64,000 nucleotides of DNA from Marisediminitalea lipolytica (lineage in GTDB: Bacteria > Pseudomonadota > Gammaproteobacteria > Enterobacterales > Alteromonadaceae). The notes beneath the pieces were generated by a model. That model had not been told where the DNA came from, did not search any database, and saw nothing but the letters and a program-made list of their open reading frames with translations. The number at the start of each line of letters is the position of its first letter. Position 1 is the stretch's first letter. The position numbers and the translations under genes were made by a program. The stretch is from positions 434,001 through 498,000 of the forward strand of contig NZ_MJIC01000010.1 in assembly GCF_001758465.1 (NCBI RefSeq), in the 5' to 3' direction. This document shows, piece after piece, positions 26,421 to 36,287 of this stretch.

Positions 26421-27047
26421 ATGTTTAAATCCTTTCTAAAAATTTCAGCATTTATACTTTTGAGTTTGGCGTTGAGAGGTCAGGCTAATGCAGTAATTAT
26501 TAGTTTTGATGACATAGTTGACGATTTCAGGACCCAAAATCTTCCTTCTTACACCGAAAGTGGTTTCACTTTAGACGTGAGCTGCCAAAATTGTGTCAAC
26601 GTTTTCAGCACTAGTGAAGAAATCGTATTTTCTGGGTATGGCACGCAACCATTTGCCGCTGCCGGCTGGGGAGCTTCAAATCGTTTCATGGAAACCTGGA
26701 ATACGGCTGCGATTTTCACTTTATCGCAATCTAATGGTGAAGCTTTTGATTTTACTTCAATGAATATCGGCTGGTTTAATCATCCAACGGCTCCCGCGAG
26801 TTGGGAAGTGAGAGTTTTTGATGAAAATGGAGTGCAAACAGGTAGCTCTGTGGACTATGTCGGTAGTGGATTGTTCAATTTTAATTACTCAGGAATATAT
26901 TCACTAGAATTGCAAAATAACGGCGGTTTTAGTTCATTCGATAATCTCAATGTTACAGCCGTTAAAACGTCTACTCCTGCGACTCTGGGTCTCTTTGGTT
27001 TGAGTCTTATGTGCATGGCTTACGCTGGACGTCGGGTTAAACGATAA
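26421..27047 (+). CDS. Secreted protein with PEP-CTERM-like sorting signal
   Basis: A 208-residue protein. A signal peptide (FLKISAFILLSLALRGQANA) is followed by a beta-rich domain with one close cysteine pair (SCQNC). The C-terminus STPATLGLFGLSLMCMAYAG then RRVKR is a sorting signal: short Pro motif, hydrophobic helix, arginine cluster. The usual Pro-Glu-Pro is reduced to TPATL, a form also met in Alteromonadales. Exosortase would cleave and anchor it in the envelope or exopolysaccharide. No exosortase gene is in the window. A sigma-54-like promoter lies about 60 bases upstream. Confidence 0.75.
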   Translation: MFKSFLKISAFILLSLALRGQANAVIISFDDIVDDFRTQNLPSYTESGFTLDVSCQNCVNVFSTSEEIVFSGYGTQPFAAAGWGASNRFMETWNTAAIFTLSQSNGEAFDFTSMNIGWFNHPTAPASWEVRVFDENGVQTGSSVDYVGSGLFNFNYSGIYSLELQNNGGFSSFDNLNVTAVKTSTPATLGLFGLSLMCMAYAGRRVKR

Positions 27048-27067
27048 TTTAATGGGTTAAATTATTA

Positions 27068-27095
27068 GCGATGTTTGAATTTAATCAAACATCGC
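27068..27095. terminator. Hairpin between convergent genes
   Basis: GCGATGTTTGA (27068-27078) and TCAAACATCGC (27085-27095) form a perfect 11-bp stem with loop ATTTAA. One arm lies inside the last codons of the patatin gene. There is no long T run, so termination may be weak in both directions. Confidence 0.55.
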
Positions 27096-28073
27096 CTGAA
27101 TATCACAAGTGGCTTGCCTGCCAAGTTTATCGGCATTTTCTGCCAGCCACTTATCCGTAGTTTGCTCGCCCTCATCCCTTAAGCATTCCAGAAAATTCTT
27201 TCGGTTATCGTATTTGGTGGCACTGTTTAATGAAGAAAGTAACTCGCCGTTGGTCAGTAAATGAGTGCGCAGTTGCTTAATCTGGCGTTCTACCTTGCCA
27301 AGTAAAAATCGTTTACCGCTCACCAGTCGTTTAACACTGGCGATGGCATGCATTTCACGCATAAAGTTACTGTGAAAACTGATTTCGGTGATTCGGTCAC
27401 TGATGTCGTCAGAACTTTTAGGCACTTCCTCGCGCAATAGTGGTTGTAATAAAACAATCATCACATCATCGCCTGCACATTCGTTCATCAGTGGAAAGAT
27501 GGCCGGGTTGCCCGCATAACCGCCATCCCAGTAGTGCTTGCCCTGTATTTCTATCGCTTTGTACACATTGGGTAAACAGGCGGAGGCAAGCAGATGGTCT
27601 GTAGTGAGTTCTGGCGTATTAAACAAAGCCAGTTTACCGGTACTTACCTCGGTGGCGGCAATATAAAGGGGCAGGGGATTCGCTTTTTGTAATGCCTTAA
27701 AATCTACCTGCTCATCAACAATATCCCGCAGCGGGTTGATGTCCAGCAGGTTAATATCATAAGGCGATAAAAACTGGAAAGCGCTAAGCCACCATTTAGT
27801 AACTGAGGTTTTTAATTCGCCGGGTAATTCAAATCCGACGTTTTGCTCGGCGACCTTGTACCAGAAATCAGCCAGTTGTTGTTTAGCTCCGGCATGTTTG
27901 TCTTTGCGCCAGCCCTCTGCAAACATAACGGCGTTCATTGCCCCGGCACTGGCACCGCTGATCCCCGTGATTTTAAGCCATGGTTCTTCCAGTAAACGAT
28001 TAAGCACGCCCCAGGTGAATGCGCCGTGAGCACCACCGCCCTGTAATGCCAGTGAAAGTTTGACTGATTTCAT
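27081..28073 (-). CDS. Patatin-like phospholipase
   Basis: A 330-residue protein. The oxyanion motif GGGAHG (12-17), nucleophile elbow GASAG with Ser42 and catalytic Asp183 in DGGYAGN form the patatin Ser-Asp dyad. No signal peptide or membrane segment is present, so it is a cytosolic or peripheral lipid acyl hydrolase. It resembles bacterial patatins of the RssA/polyhydroxyalkanoate-associated kind rather than secreted ExoU. It stands alone. A second, different patatin is at 57.6 kb. Confidence 0.9.
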   Translation of the reverse strand: MKSVKLSLALQGGGAHGAFTWGVLNRLLEEPWLKITGISGASAGAMNAVMFAEGWRKDKHAGAKQQLADFWYKVAEQNVGFELPGELKTSVTKWWLSAFQFLSPYDINLLDINPLRDIVDEQVDFKALQKANPLPLYIAATEVSTGKLALFNTPELTTDHLLASACLPNVYKAIEIQGKHYWDGGYAGNPAIFPLMNECAGDDVMIVLLQPLLREEVPKSSDDISDRITEISFHSNFMREMHAIASVKRLVSGKRFLLGKVERQIKQLRTHLLTNGELLSSLNSATKYDNRKNFLECLRDEGEQTTDKWLAENADKLGRQATCDIQAMFD

Positions 28074-28190
28074 ATTCCCGCTCCCTGAAAAGTGCTGCGG
28101 TGCAGCATAGAAAGCGATTGATACGGGGGAATTGCCAGAATAGATTAAAAAATGAGCATGTGCGCCGGCGTAAGATACCGGCGCTACGTT

Positions 28191-28991
28191 TTACTGGCCG
28201 CCAGCGGGGCCCGCAGGCGAAGCTGAGGCCTGGCTTGAAGAGGATGAGCTAACCATTTTTGTTGCCAAGTCGCGAATTTCTGCTTCCAGCGAAGCAATGC
28301 GACTGGACAGGGCATTATTGCGTTGTTCTAACAGCGCGATTTTATCATCCAGGTTTTTTACCTGTTGCTGACGTTCACCGTTACCGGCAGAAATCTGTTC
28401 CATCTGGACATTAATGGCCAGCATTTCGTCTGATACGGTTTCAAGACTGCTGTTTAAGGTGGCCAGCTGCGTTTTCTGGCCATCCAGATTGCGCGCAACC
28501 TGACTTACCGATTCCAGCAGATCCTTTTTATCTCCGGCCACCTTATCACTCAGGTCAGCAATCTCTTTCTGATTGCGTCGCCAGGCGGATGCCCAGAGTT
28601 TGTCCATTTGTTCCCACAGTTCGGTGGTTCTGTTCGACAGCTCAGTTACCTTAACCTGCAAGGCAACGGTAGATTCACCAATTTCTTCGCCAGTGGCAGA
28701 AAGTTTGTTTTCTAACTGCTGAATGCGTTGTTCGGCGCTTTGCAGTGTGGCACTTTGTTGTTGCGTCAGCGTATATAAATAGCCCGCTGCGCCACAACCA
28801 ATAATAGCCACTAATAAAGCCGTTACGCCCCAGCCAGCGCCACCACCGGATTTGGTGGTTTCGGCAGAAGTCGTTGCTTGAGACGGACTAACTGAGCGAT
28901 GTACCTGAGTCGCTTTGCTCTGGTAGCCGCGGCGGTCTTCTTCGTCGAGTCGAATGGTGGGAAAGTCATCGTTGCGCGAGTTATTAGCCAT
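28191..28991 (-). CDS. Membrane-anchored coiled-coil protein of unknown function
   Basis: A 266-residue protein from ATG 28991, just after GAGGGA; the frame also reads from TTG 29009. Polar N-terminus (about 50 residues), one membrane helix (GWGVTALLVAIIGCGAAGYLY), then about 170 residues of heptad-rich helix from QSATLQSAEQRIQQL to SRIASLEAEIRDLATKM, ending in a Ser/Ala/Gly/Pro tail. The shape suits a bitopic scaffold with the coiled coil in the periplasm. I do not recognise a named family. It is about 220 bases downstream of the GNAT-nitrilase gene on the same strand, with a hairpin (29164-29191) between. Confidence 0.75.
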   Translation of the reverse strand: MANNSRNDDFPTIRLDEEDRRGYQSKATQVHRSVSPSQATTSAETTKSGGGAGWGVTALLVAIIGCGAAGYLYTLTQQQSATLQSAEQRIQQLENKLSATGEEIGESTVALQVKVTELSNRTTELWEQMDKLWASAWRRNQKEIADLSDKVAGDKKDLLESVSQVARNLDGQKTQLATLNSSLETVSDEMLAINVQMEQISAGNGERQQQVKNLDDKIALLEQRNNALSSRIASLEAEIRDLATKMVSSSSSSQASASPAGPAGGQ

Positions 28992-29210
28992 ATTCCCTCT
29001 TAATGACAACAGTGGCGGTATAATTATTCGTTAAAACAGGCTCACAGGCCTTATGACATGATGTTATCGCTTATTTATGCGCAATACCAACCCTTGCCAT
29101 GACTTTTTAGCCGATTAAGCTCTGTTAGCGGCGAAGTTGGGTGATTTATCGCCATCCTGGCAGTGCTGGCCACTTAATTAGCGGGCCAGCATACATCAGG
29201 GGAGATAAGA

Positions 29211-30764
29211 TTAATCTTCGCCACCAAGCCATTCAACCCGGTACAGATCGCGACGCCGGTCCAGGTAGTTGCGCACTGAACCCTCGTTTTGCAGGGTAGT
29301 GAGTTTATCCAGGTCCAGATCAACAATCAGGGTCATCTCGGTGTTTGGCGTTGTTTCTGAAACGATAGCATCATGGGGGAAGGCAAAGTCAGACGGCGAA
29401 AATACCGCCGTTTGACCATACTGAATGTCCACGTTATCCACTTTAGGCAGGTTGCCAACACTGCCAGCGATAGCCACATAGCATTCGTTTTCAATAGCTC
29501 TGGCCTGGGCGCAGCGACGAACGCGCAGGTAACCATTCTTGGTGTCAGTCCAGAACGGAACAAACAGGATCTGCATTTCCTGTTCTGACAGCACTCGCGC
29601 CAGTTCGGGGAATTCCACGTCGTAACAGATAAGAATACCAATCTTGCCAAAGTCGGTATCAAAACAACGCAGATAGTTGCCGCCTTTCATGATCCAGTCT
29701 TTTTTCTCATGGGGGGTAGGGTGCAGCTTATACTGGGTTTCGATGGTGCCGTCGCGCTTACAGAGGTAACTCACGTTGTAGAGCTGCTCTTCTTCTATCA
29801 CGGGCATGGAGCCGGCGATGATATTAATGTTGTATGATACCGCCAGCAGGGAGGTTGCGGTCAGGATCTCATCGGTATATTCCGCAAGGTGCCAGATTGC
29901 ATCGATGGACGACTCCGATTCTGCCAATCCCATTAAGGGTGCATTAAAAAACTCCGGGAACAGCGCCACATCACAACCATAATCAGACAGCGCATCAACA
30001 AAATACTCTACCTGCTGGATAAGTTCTTCAACATTTTCGAAGTAACGCATTTGCCACTGAACGCAGCCAATTCGCGCCGAACTTTTCTTACCGCCAATTA
30101 GCTGCGGGTTACCCGGCTCGTAATAAATGTTATGCCACTGCAATAAAGTAGCATAGCCTTTCGAGGCTTTATCCTCTGGCAGGTAGGCCTGCATGATTTG
30201 CTTAACCTCAAAGCCATTGGACAGCTGAAAGGTCAGGATCGGGTCGTAAATATCCTTCGACTTTACCTTTTCTATATATTCATAAGGCGACATCTCAGCG
30301 GAATGTTTGGCGTAGTTCGGAATACGTCCGCCTGCCATGATGGATTTTAAATTTAAGTTGCGGCACAACTCTTTACGCGCTTCGTATAAACGGCGGCCCA
30401 AGCGTAAGCCCCGGTATTCCGGCGACACAATAACCTCAACTCCGTACAACACGTCACCGTTGGGATCATGCGTGGTCAGGTAGGCATCCCCGGTAATTTC
30501 GTCGTAAGAATGTTTGTCACCAAACTGGTCGTAATCAACAATAACTGAGATAGCAAAGGCAACCACTTTGCCTTTATCTTCAATACAAATCTGGCCGTCA
30601 GGGAACGTCGTGATTTGTGCCTTATAGTTTTTGTAAGGCCACGCACCGCCCACATGACGATATACGTTGTCCATGAGTTCTTTGACATCTTCATAATCGT
30701 CTAAGGTAAGATGTCTAAGGTCGAGATGGTGCTCGGTATCTTCGGTATATATTTCGTCGCTCAT
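29211..30764 (-). CDS. Fusion of GNAT N-acetyltransferase and carbon-nitrogen hydrolase
   Basis: A 517-residue two-domain protein. Residues about 15-200 form a GNAT domain with the acetyl-CoA loop VIVSPEYRGLRLGRRLYEAR. Residues about 225-495 form a nitrilase-superfamily domain with the triad Glu in ALFPEFFNAPLMG, Lys in LHPTPHEKKDW and Cys in GKIGILICYDVEFPELAR. Such GNAT-amidohydrolase fusions recur in bacteria. The chemistry suggests acyl transfer and amide hydrolysis on one small molecule, but the substrate is unknown. The frame is intact with no frameshift at the junction. Confidence 0.92.
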   Translation of the reverse strand: MSDEIYTEDTEHHLDLRHLTLDDYEDVKELMDNVYRHVGGAWPYKNYKAQITTFPDGQICIEDKGKVVAFAISVIVDYDQFGDKHSYDEITGDAYLTTHDPNGDVLYGVEVIVSPEYRGLRLGRRLYEARKELCRNLNLKSIMAGGRIPNYAKHSAEMSPYEYIEKVKSKDIYDPILTFQLSNGFEVKQIMQAYLPEDKASKGYATLLQWHNIYYEPGNPQLIGGKKSSARIGCVQWQMRYFENVEELIQQVEYFVDALSDYGCDVALFPEFFNAPLMGLAESESSIDAIWHLAEYTDEILTATSLLAVSYNINIIAGSMPVIEEEQLYNVSYLCKRDGTIETQYKLHPTPHEKKDWIMKGGNYLRCFDTDFGKIGILICYDVEFPELARVLSEQEMQILFVPFWTDTKNGYLRVRRCAQARAIENECYVAIAGSVGNLPKVDNVDIQYGQTAVFSPSDFAFPHDAIVSETTPNTEMTLIVDLDLDKLTTLQNEGSVRNYLDRRRDLYRVEWLGGED

Positions 30765-30985
30765 TTCACGCTCTCAAAACTTTCTTGCCCTGAAACGCAA
30801 CATAGCATGGTGCTATGAGGCTCTCCAAGTTTTCCTGCTATTACAAACCTATACAGCAATCCGCCGGGGATTGATCAAAGTGTGCAAAAAAGCGACGAAA
30901 TATGCCTTGAGACGGTAAAAATTTCTTGAGTAAAAGTGCGTTTAGGTATATTTAACACTCACTTTTTTTAAGGACACGAATTGCA

Positions 30986-31651
30986 TTGAATTCATCATCT
31001 GAAGACCAAATTCTAAACGGCAGTGCCGCGCCCGAAACACTCTTTGAAGGGATTGCCCAGGACCTGATTCAGCGCGGTTACAGTATTATTCCCAACGCAT
31101 TGTCTCCGGCTTTGACCAGCCGGCTGTCTGCTTATGCTATGGAAACCATTGACTTTGATCCGGCGGGTATTGGCAGAGCCAGTCAATTTCATCAGAATGA
31201 ATTTGTGCGAACCGATGAAATCTGCTGGATCCAGGGCACTGCTGCCGTGACTACTGCCTGGTTGAACTGGATGGATTGCCTTAAAAGTTATCTCAACCAA
31301 CGATTGTTTCTGGGCTTATTTTCCTACGAAAGCCATTTTGCACACTATCCGCCAGGGAGCTTTTACAAACGTCATCTGGATGCTTTTTCCGGTGAGTCTA
31401 ACCGCGTGTTATCAACCGTGTTTTATCTCAACTCCGACTGGGGTAAGGATGATGGCGGTGAGCTGGTTATTTATCTGCCCAACGAGCAGGATGACTGTGT
31501 CAGTGTAACGCCACTGGCTGGTACATTAGTGATTTTCCTGAGCGAAGAATTTCCCCATGAAGTTCTGCCGGCTAATCGTGATCGTTTTTCTATTGCCGGG
31601 TGGTTTAGAGTGAATAATTCCACTGCCCAGCGCGTAGACCCGCCTCGCTGA
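30986..31651 (+). CDS. 2-oxoglutarate/Fe(II)-dependent oxygenase, prolyl-hydroxylase-like
   Basis: A 221-residue protein read from a TTG start at 30986 with AAGGA about 11 bases upstream; no better ATG is near. The iron-binding triad is His and Asp in FYKRHLDAF and the distal His in EFPHEVLPA, and the 2-oxoglutarate-binding Arg lies in RDRFSIAGWF. VLSTVFYLNSDWGKDDGGEL is the typical P4Hc segment. It likely hydroxylates a protein or small substrate in the cytosol. The nearest same-strand gene is the receiver-TPR protein 200 bases on. Confidence 0.85.
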   Translation: MNSSSEDQILNGSAAPETLFEGIAQDLIQRGYSIIPNALSPALTSRLSAYAMETIDFDPAGIGRASQFHQNEFVRTDEICWIQGTAAVTTAWLNWMDCLKSYLNQRLFLGLFSYESHFAHYPPGSFYKRHLDAFSGESNRVLSTVFYLNSDWGKDDGGELVIYLPNEQDDCVSVTPLAGTLVIFLSEEFPHEVLPANRDRFSIAGWFRVNNSTAQRVDPPR

Positions 31652-31849
31652 TTTTGAGGGCTGTCATCAGGTTATTTGCTCGTTCTGATGCAGAACAGTA
31701 TGGCAGTTTGATGAAAATAGGGATAACATCATTTTAATATCTTCAGGTTTAATGCCCGAAGGGTATCGCAGATGTCGTTAACCTCGTAGATACCCGCCTT
31801 GGGTTGTGCACAGACAAGGAAAGCTTTTTCGTGTTAAGTGGTTGTGACA

Positions 31850-33508
31850 ATGGATAAAATCCCATTACCTAAATTGATTGATGAATTGAAGATCCTGGTT
31901 GTTGATAACCAGGGGCTTATTCACGATATTATTAAAAGTGCATTAACAGAACTTGGCGTTAAGCAGGTGAGCAGCGCGCAAAACGCTTTTCACGCCGTGC
32001 GTTTATGTCAGCAGGACCAGTTTGACGTGGTGTTGCTGTCGTTTAATGTCAGCAGTGACAAAGACGGTTTTCATCTGTTTGAAGAACTCAAGCATAATCA
32101 GTATATCAGTGACAAAACCACGGTAATCTTTTTAAGTGCCGAGACCAGTATGGAGCTGGTTAATTGTATTATTGAGTTACAGCCGGATGACTTCTGGGTA
32201 AAACCACTGGATAGAAATCGTATTCAGCAGCGGTTTAACTATCTGATCAATATTCGCCGTAAGTTGCATAAAGTGATGCATAGTATGGATAACGGTGATT
32301 TTGCTGCTGCCATTTATCACGCAGAGCGGGGATTAAAAGATCCTGGCGTTACCGAGTATCATCCACGACTTAAACGGATGATTGGCGATTGTCTTATTCA
32401 ACTGCGGGATTTCGCCGCCGCCGAGCGTTATTTTTACCAGCTTAAACAGGAATGTGATCATGCCTGGGTGCACATTGGGCTTGTTCGTGCGCTGTTTAAA
32501 CAGGATAAGCTGGAAGACGCCGAGATCCTGATCGAAGATTTATTGCAGCGCAATGATACCCGCTTTTTAACCTATGATTTACTGGCTCAGTATTACATTG
32601 GCAAAGAGCAGTTTGATGTAGCTTATGAGCAGGTAAAAGCCGCCAGTAAGCTTGCGCCCAGAAATATCGAACGGAATAAAAAACTGTGGGATTTGGCCCG
32701 TCTGAATCGTGACAAATTTGGTCAGTTGGCAGCTGTACAGAACATGGCGAAATTTGCTAAAAATTCTATTCACGACTCTCCCGAACTTGGCCTTAACGTG
32801 ATACGTACCATGATTGATTTGGCCGCGACGGTGTCAGGGGCGGAGTCAGAGAAATTGCAGCGTCAGGTTAATAAAGAAATGGTTAATTTAACCCGTGGTG
32901 ATGTTGTAGAGCCTACGCTGGCTAATAAGATGCTGATAGTGAAGGCACGTATGGCGTCGCTGCAAAACGATAAGCGAGCCGCCGAAAAGTTACTGAAGGA
33001 AAATCTGCAAACCGGGTTGACCATGAATCTCGAAGACAACCTGGATCTGATGAAAGCCTACCATGAACTGGGCATGAAAGAGGATTGTCTGGCTATCCTG
33101 GATACCTTACGTGCTCAACTGGCCGGAGATACACTGGCCAGTCAGGTGGTGGATGAATATTTAAAACGTGAAGAAATTGAGCGTAGAGAAATTAAATTCA
33201 CCACCAAAGAACTCAAAGAAATGGCGACAGTAAATTACCGGGAGAATCGTATTATCCCGGCTTTTAATAATTTATGTCAGGCACTGACGCTGTCGCCCCA
33301 TGATAAATCCATTGCACTTAGTCTGCTAAAAGTGCTGGTACAGATAAATAAGTCTGACCCCCTTACCGATACGCAACATGATGTGGCTCTCAACGCGGTT
33401 GAAATGTTAAGCCGCGCGCCATTACCGCCTAATCAGCTGCAAAAACGCAATGAATATATGACTGCGTTGGGCCTGAATGAAGTGCAGCTGGATGTAGCGC
33501 CAGAGTAG
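31850..33508 (+). CDS. Degenerate-receiver protein with TPR-like repeats
   Basis: A 552-residue protein from ATG 31850 (a GTG four codons earlier is possible; neither has a strong ribosome binding site). Residues about 10-130 resemble a receiver (LKILVVDNQGLIHDIIKSAL, VKPLD), but the phospho-acceptor aspartate at the end of strand 3 is serine (VVLLSFNVSSDKDG) and the acidic pair is reduced. It probably cannot be phosphorylated in the normal way. The remaining 400 residues are helical TPR-like repeats, e.g. GDFAAAIYHAERGLKDPG and DFAAAERYFYQLKQECDHAW. No output enzyme is present, so it likely works by protein binding. Confidence 0.8.
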   Translation: MDKIPLPKLIDELKILVVDNQGLIHDIIKSALTELGVKQVSSAQNAFHAVRLCQQDQFDVVLLSFNVSSDKDGFHLFEELKHNQYISDKTTVIFLSAETSMELVNCIIELQPDDFWVKPLDRNRIQQRFNYLINIRRKLHKVMHSMDNGDFAAAIYHAERGLKDPGVTEYHPRLKRMIGDCLIQLRDFAAAERYFYQLKQECDHAWVHIGLVRALFKQDKLEDAEILIEDLLQRNDTRFLTYDLLAQYYIGKEQFDVAYEQVKAASKLAPRNIERNKKLWDLARLNRDKFGQLAAVQNMAKFAKNSIHDSPELGLNVIRTMIDLAATVSGAESEKLQRQVNKEMVNLTRGDVVEPTLANKMLIVKARMASLQNDKRAAEKLLKENLQTGLTMNLEDNLDLMKAYHELGMKEDCLAILDTLRAQLAGDTLASQVVDEYLKREEIERREIKFTTKELKEMATVNYRENRIIPAFNNLCQALTLSPHDKSIALSLLKVLVQINKSDPLTDTQHDVALNAVEMLSRAPLPPNQLQKRNEYMTALGLNEVQLDVAPE

Positions 33509-33827
33509 AGTCTGGTTTTCAAATATTTATGCGCTTCCCGGCGAGTTTGCCGGGGCGTGCAGCCCCCGCTTTTAATTGATTAATATCTATTCAAAATATT
33601 TAGCCTGATAGTTTTTCTCGAATCATACTTTCAACAATTCCAATTATAAATTGTGATTGGTAGTCGCTATTCTTAATCCAAGTCAAACGGGGCGAGAAAA
33701 TAACAATCCGTAATGGTTGAATTCTCGTAACCTAAACTGCAGATCAACAGTGTCACTATCTTTACGAACAAAATGATAGCTACACAGTTTTATAAGCGTT
33801 AAAAAACCTAACTTTAGGAGAAAGTAA
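33509..33827. other. Intergenic region upstream of ahpC
   Basis: After the terminator hairpin at 33536-33566, the stretch contains CCAAT/ATTGG and CTATC/GATAG (33756-33760 and 33775-33779) inverted repeats. GATAG/CTATC half-sites are reminiscent of OxyR sites, which control ahpC in many bacteria, but spacing does not clearly fit the four-element OxyR consensus. Confidence 0.35.
33536..33566 (+). terminator. Probable terminator after the receiver-TPR gene
   Basis: CCCGGC/GCCGGG (33536-33541 and 33548-33553) overlaps an alternative stem GGGGC/GCCCC, followed by CCGCTTTTAATT. The T run is short. Confidence 0.55.
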
Positions 33828-34391
33828 ATGGCTTTAATCAACACTCAAATCAAACCATTCAAAGCAAATGCATTTAAAGATGGCGAGCTGATCGAAGTAA
33901 GCAGCGAAGACATCGCGGGCAAGTGGGCGGTATTCGTATTTTATCCGGCTGACTTCACTTTTGTGTGCCCAACCGAGTTAGGCGATGTGGCAGACAAGTA
34001 CGAAGAACTGCAATCTCGTGGCGTAGAAGTATTCTCAGTATCAACTGATACTCATTTCACTCACGCTGCATGGCATGAAGCCTCGGAAACCATTGGTAAA
34101 ATCAAATTTGCCATGATTGGCGACCCAACTGGCGAAATTACCCGTAATTTCGACTGTATGCGTGAAAACATGGGTCTGGCTGACCGTGCAACTTTCGTTG
34201 TTGACCCTGACGGCATCATCCAGGCAATGGAAATCACTGCTGAAGGCATCGGCCGTGACGCAGACGACCTGGTACGTAAAGTAAAAGCAGCGCAATATGT
34301 TGCTTCTCACCCAGGCGAAGTTTGCCCGGCTAAATGGAAAGAAGGCGAAGCGACACTTGCCCCATCTTTAGACCTGGTAGGTAAAATTTAA
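33828..34391 (+). CDS. ahpC: Alkyl hydroperoxide reductase subunit C (2-Cys peroxiredoxin)
   Basis: A 187-residue protein of normal AhpC length. The peroxidatic Cys47 lies in [12 protein letters not shown] and the resolving Cys166 in [19 protein letters not shown] precedes the ATG. It reduces H2O2 and organic peroxides and is itself re-reduced by AhpF, encoded 78 bases downstream. Together they form the main peroxide-scavenging pair. Confidence 0.98.
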   Translation: MALINTQIKPFKANAFKDGELIEVSSEDIAGKWAVFVFYPADFTFVCPTELGDVADKYEELQSRGVEVFSVSTDTHFTHAAWHEASETIGKIKFAMIGDPTGEITRNFDCMRENMGLADRATFVVDPDGIIQAMEITAEGIGRDADDLVRKVKAAQYVASHPGEVCPAKWKEGEATLAPSLDLVGKI

Positions 34392-34469
34392 TTACCGTTT
34401 TAACCAACGAGTAATGTCGGTGCGGGCCTTGGCCCGCACATTCCCCCAACCACATTAACCAAGGCAGAA

Positions 34470-36068
34470 TTGATTATGATTACGCAAGAAATCTTAAATG
34501 CGTTGAAAGGTTATACCGCGTCTATGCAGAAAGACGTTACTTTTGTTCTGCAAACTGGCGAACACAGTAAGCGAGAAGAGCTGAAGCAGTTTCTGTCTGA
34601 TGTGGCAGGAGTAAGTGACAAAATCCAGTTGGAAGAACGTGATACAAAGGGCGTACTACGCAGCTCAGTCAGTTTTTTACTGGAAGCTGATGGTGAAGAT
34701 ACCGGTATTCGTTTTTCCGGGATCCCAGGCGGACACGAGTTTAACTCGTTCGTGCTGGCACTGCTGCATGCGTCAGGTACGGCACTGAAAATTGATGACA
34801 GCGTTGCATCAATTGTTAAAGGTGTAAAAGACGAACTGAAGTTCGAAGTTTTTATCAGCCTGAGCTGTCATAACTGCCCGGACGTAGTCCAGGCTTTAAA
34901 CCAGTTCGCGCTGCTTAACCCCAACATTACGTCTGAAATGATCGACGGTGGCTTATACCAGTCACTGGTTGAAGAACGTGATATTCAGGGTGTTCCCAGT
35001 GTGTATTTAAATGGTGAGCTCTTTGCGAACGGTAAAGTAGACGCCGCCACACTGATTGATAAATTAATAGAATTCGACCCAAGCCTGAAAGAGGCCAATA
35101 AAGGTCAGAAACTGCCTTTACAGGATGTTACCGTGATTGGCGGTGGCCCGGCTGGCGTGAGTGCGGCGATTTACAGTGCGCGTAAAGGCCTGAAAGTGAC
35201 CGTCGTTGCCGACCGTTTTGGTGGTCAGGTGAAAGATACCATGGGTATCGAAAATCTGATTTCTGTACCTAAAACAACTGGCCCCGAGCTGGTGGGTAAC
35301 CTCGCCGAACACATGAATGATTATGAGATCACGCTTAAAGATAACGTCCGTGTCGACAGTATCGAAAAAGGCAATATTAAAACCCTAACGTTATCATCGG
35401 GCGAGATCATTAAAACTAAGTCGCTGATTGTGGCTACCGGTGCACGCTGGAGAGAACTGGGCGTACCCGGCGAAAAAGAGAACGTAGGTAATGGCGTGGC
35501 ATACTGTCCGCATTGTGACGGCCCGTTCTTTAAAGGCAAGGATGTAGCCGTTATCGGTGGTGGTAACTCCGGTATTGAGGCCGCTCTGGACCTGGCAGGC
35601 ATCGTTAAATCGGTCACGGTATTCGAGTTTATGCCAACATTGAAGGCCGATCAGGTATTAATCGACCAGGCAAATAAGCGTGACAACATTACGATTATCG
35701 AAAATGCAGCGACCAAACAAATTGTTGCTGATAACGGTAAAGTAACGGCGATTGAATATCAGGATCGCGCCACCAACGAAGAACATTCATTGCCGCTGGC
35801 CGGTGTGTTTGTGCAGATTGGTCTGGTGCCTAACAGCCAGTTTATGCAAGGCGTGGTAGATTTAACCCAGTACGGTGAGATTGTTGTTGATAATAAATGC
35901 AACACCTCAGAGCCTGGCATCTTTGCTGCCGGTGACGTGACCACTGTACCTTACAAACAAATTGTGATCTCCATGGGAGAGGGCGCGAAAGCGTCTCTGG
36001 CCGCCTTTGAGTACCTGCTGTCTCACCAGACAGAGGAAGAACTGGAAGAGCAGGCCGCAGTGGCTTAA
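34470..36068 (+). CDS. ahpF: Alkyl hydroperoxide reductase subunit F
   Basis: A 532-residue flavoprotein from ATG 34470 (a second ATG is two codons on). The N-terminal tandem thioredoxin-like domain has the redox pair C133-x-x-C136 in [10 protein letters not shown]. The C-terminal thioredoxin-reductase-like part has the FAD motif [12 protein letters not shown], the CPHC pair C346/C349 and the NADH motif [12 protein letters not shown]. It passes electrons from NADH to AhpC. Positions and length match E. coli AhpF closely. The operon with ahpC ends at the hairpin at 36.1 kb. Confidence 0.98.
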   Translation: MIMITQEILNALKGYTASMQKDVTFVLQTGEHSKREELKQFLSDVAGVSDKIQLEERDTKGVLRSSVSFLLEADGEDTGIRFSGIPGGHEFNSFVLALLHASGTALKIDDSVASIVKGVKDELKFEVFISLSCHNCPDVVQALNQFALLNPNITSEMIDGGLYQSLVEERDIQGVPSVYLNGELFANGKVDAATLIDKLIEFDPSLKEANKGQKLPLQDVTVIGGGPAGVSAAIYSARKGLKVTVVADRFGGQVKDTMGIENLISVPKTTGPELVGNLAEHMNDYEITLKDNVRVDSIEKGNIKTLTLSSGEIIKTKSLIVATGARWRELGVPGEKENVGNGVAYCPHCDGPFFKGKDVAVIGGGNSGIEAALDLAGIVKSVTVFEFMPTLKADQVLIDQANKRDNITIIENAATKQIVADNGKVTAIEYQDRATNEEHSLPLAGVFVQIGLVPNSQFMQGVVDLTQYGEIVVDNKCNTSEPGIFAAGDVTTVPYKQIVISMGEGAKASLAAFEYLLSHQTEEELEEQAAVA

Positions 36069-36088
36069 TTCAGCACAATGTTCCAGAT

Positions 36089-36124
36089 AAAAACCGGTGT
36101 CCGCAAGGATGCCGGTTTTTTTTT
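36089..36124 (+). terminator. Rho-independent terminator of ahpF
   Basis: AAAACCGG and CCGGTTTT form the outer stem, TCC/GGA with a GCAA tetraloop the inner one, followed by a run of about nine T. Confidence 0.9.
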
Positions 36125-36287
36125 GCCGGGTTATCACTGCATGATGCGCAATGCTCCCTGTGAATTGTCTATGACATTTTTTACTTAATAACACGAACTT
36201 TTTTCTATGGTCTACACTGCAAAAAGGGGCTGTACGTGTTTATTCAGAATTTGTGGTTTTGTACAACCTGAGATCGGAAAGTAACAA

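Noticed and set aside
33756-33779. OxyR operator upstream of ahpC
   Set aside because: CTATC and GATAG half-sites exist but the four-element spacing of the OxyR consensus is not met clearly enough to call a site.
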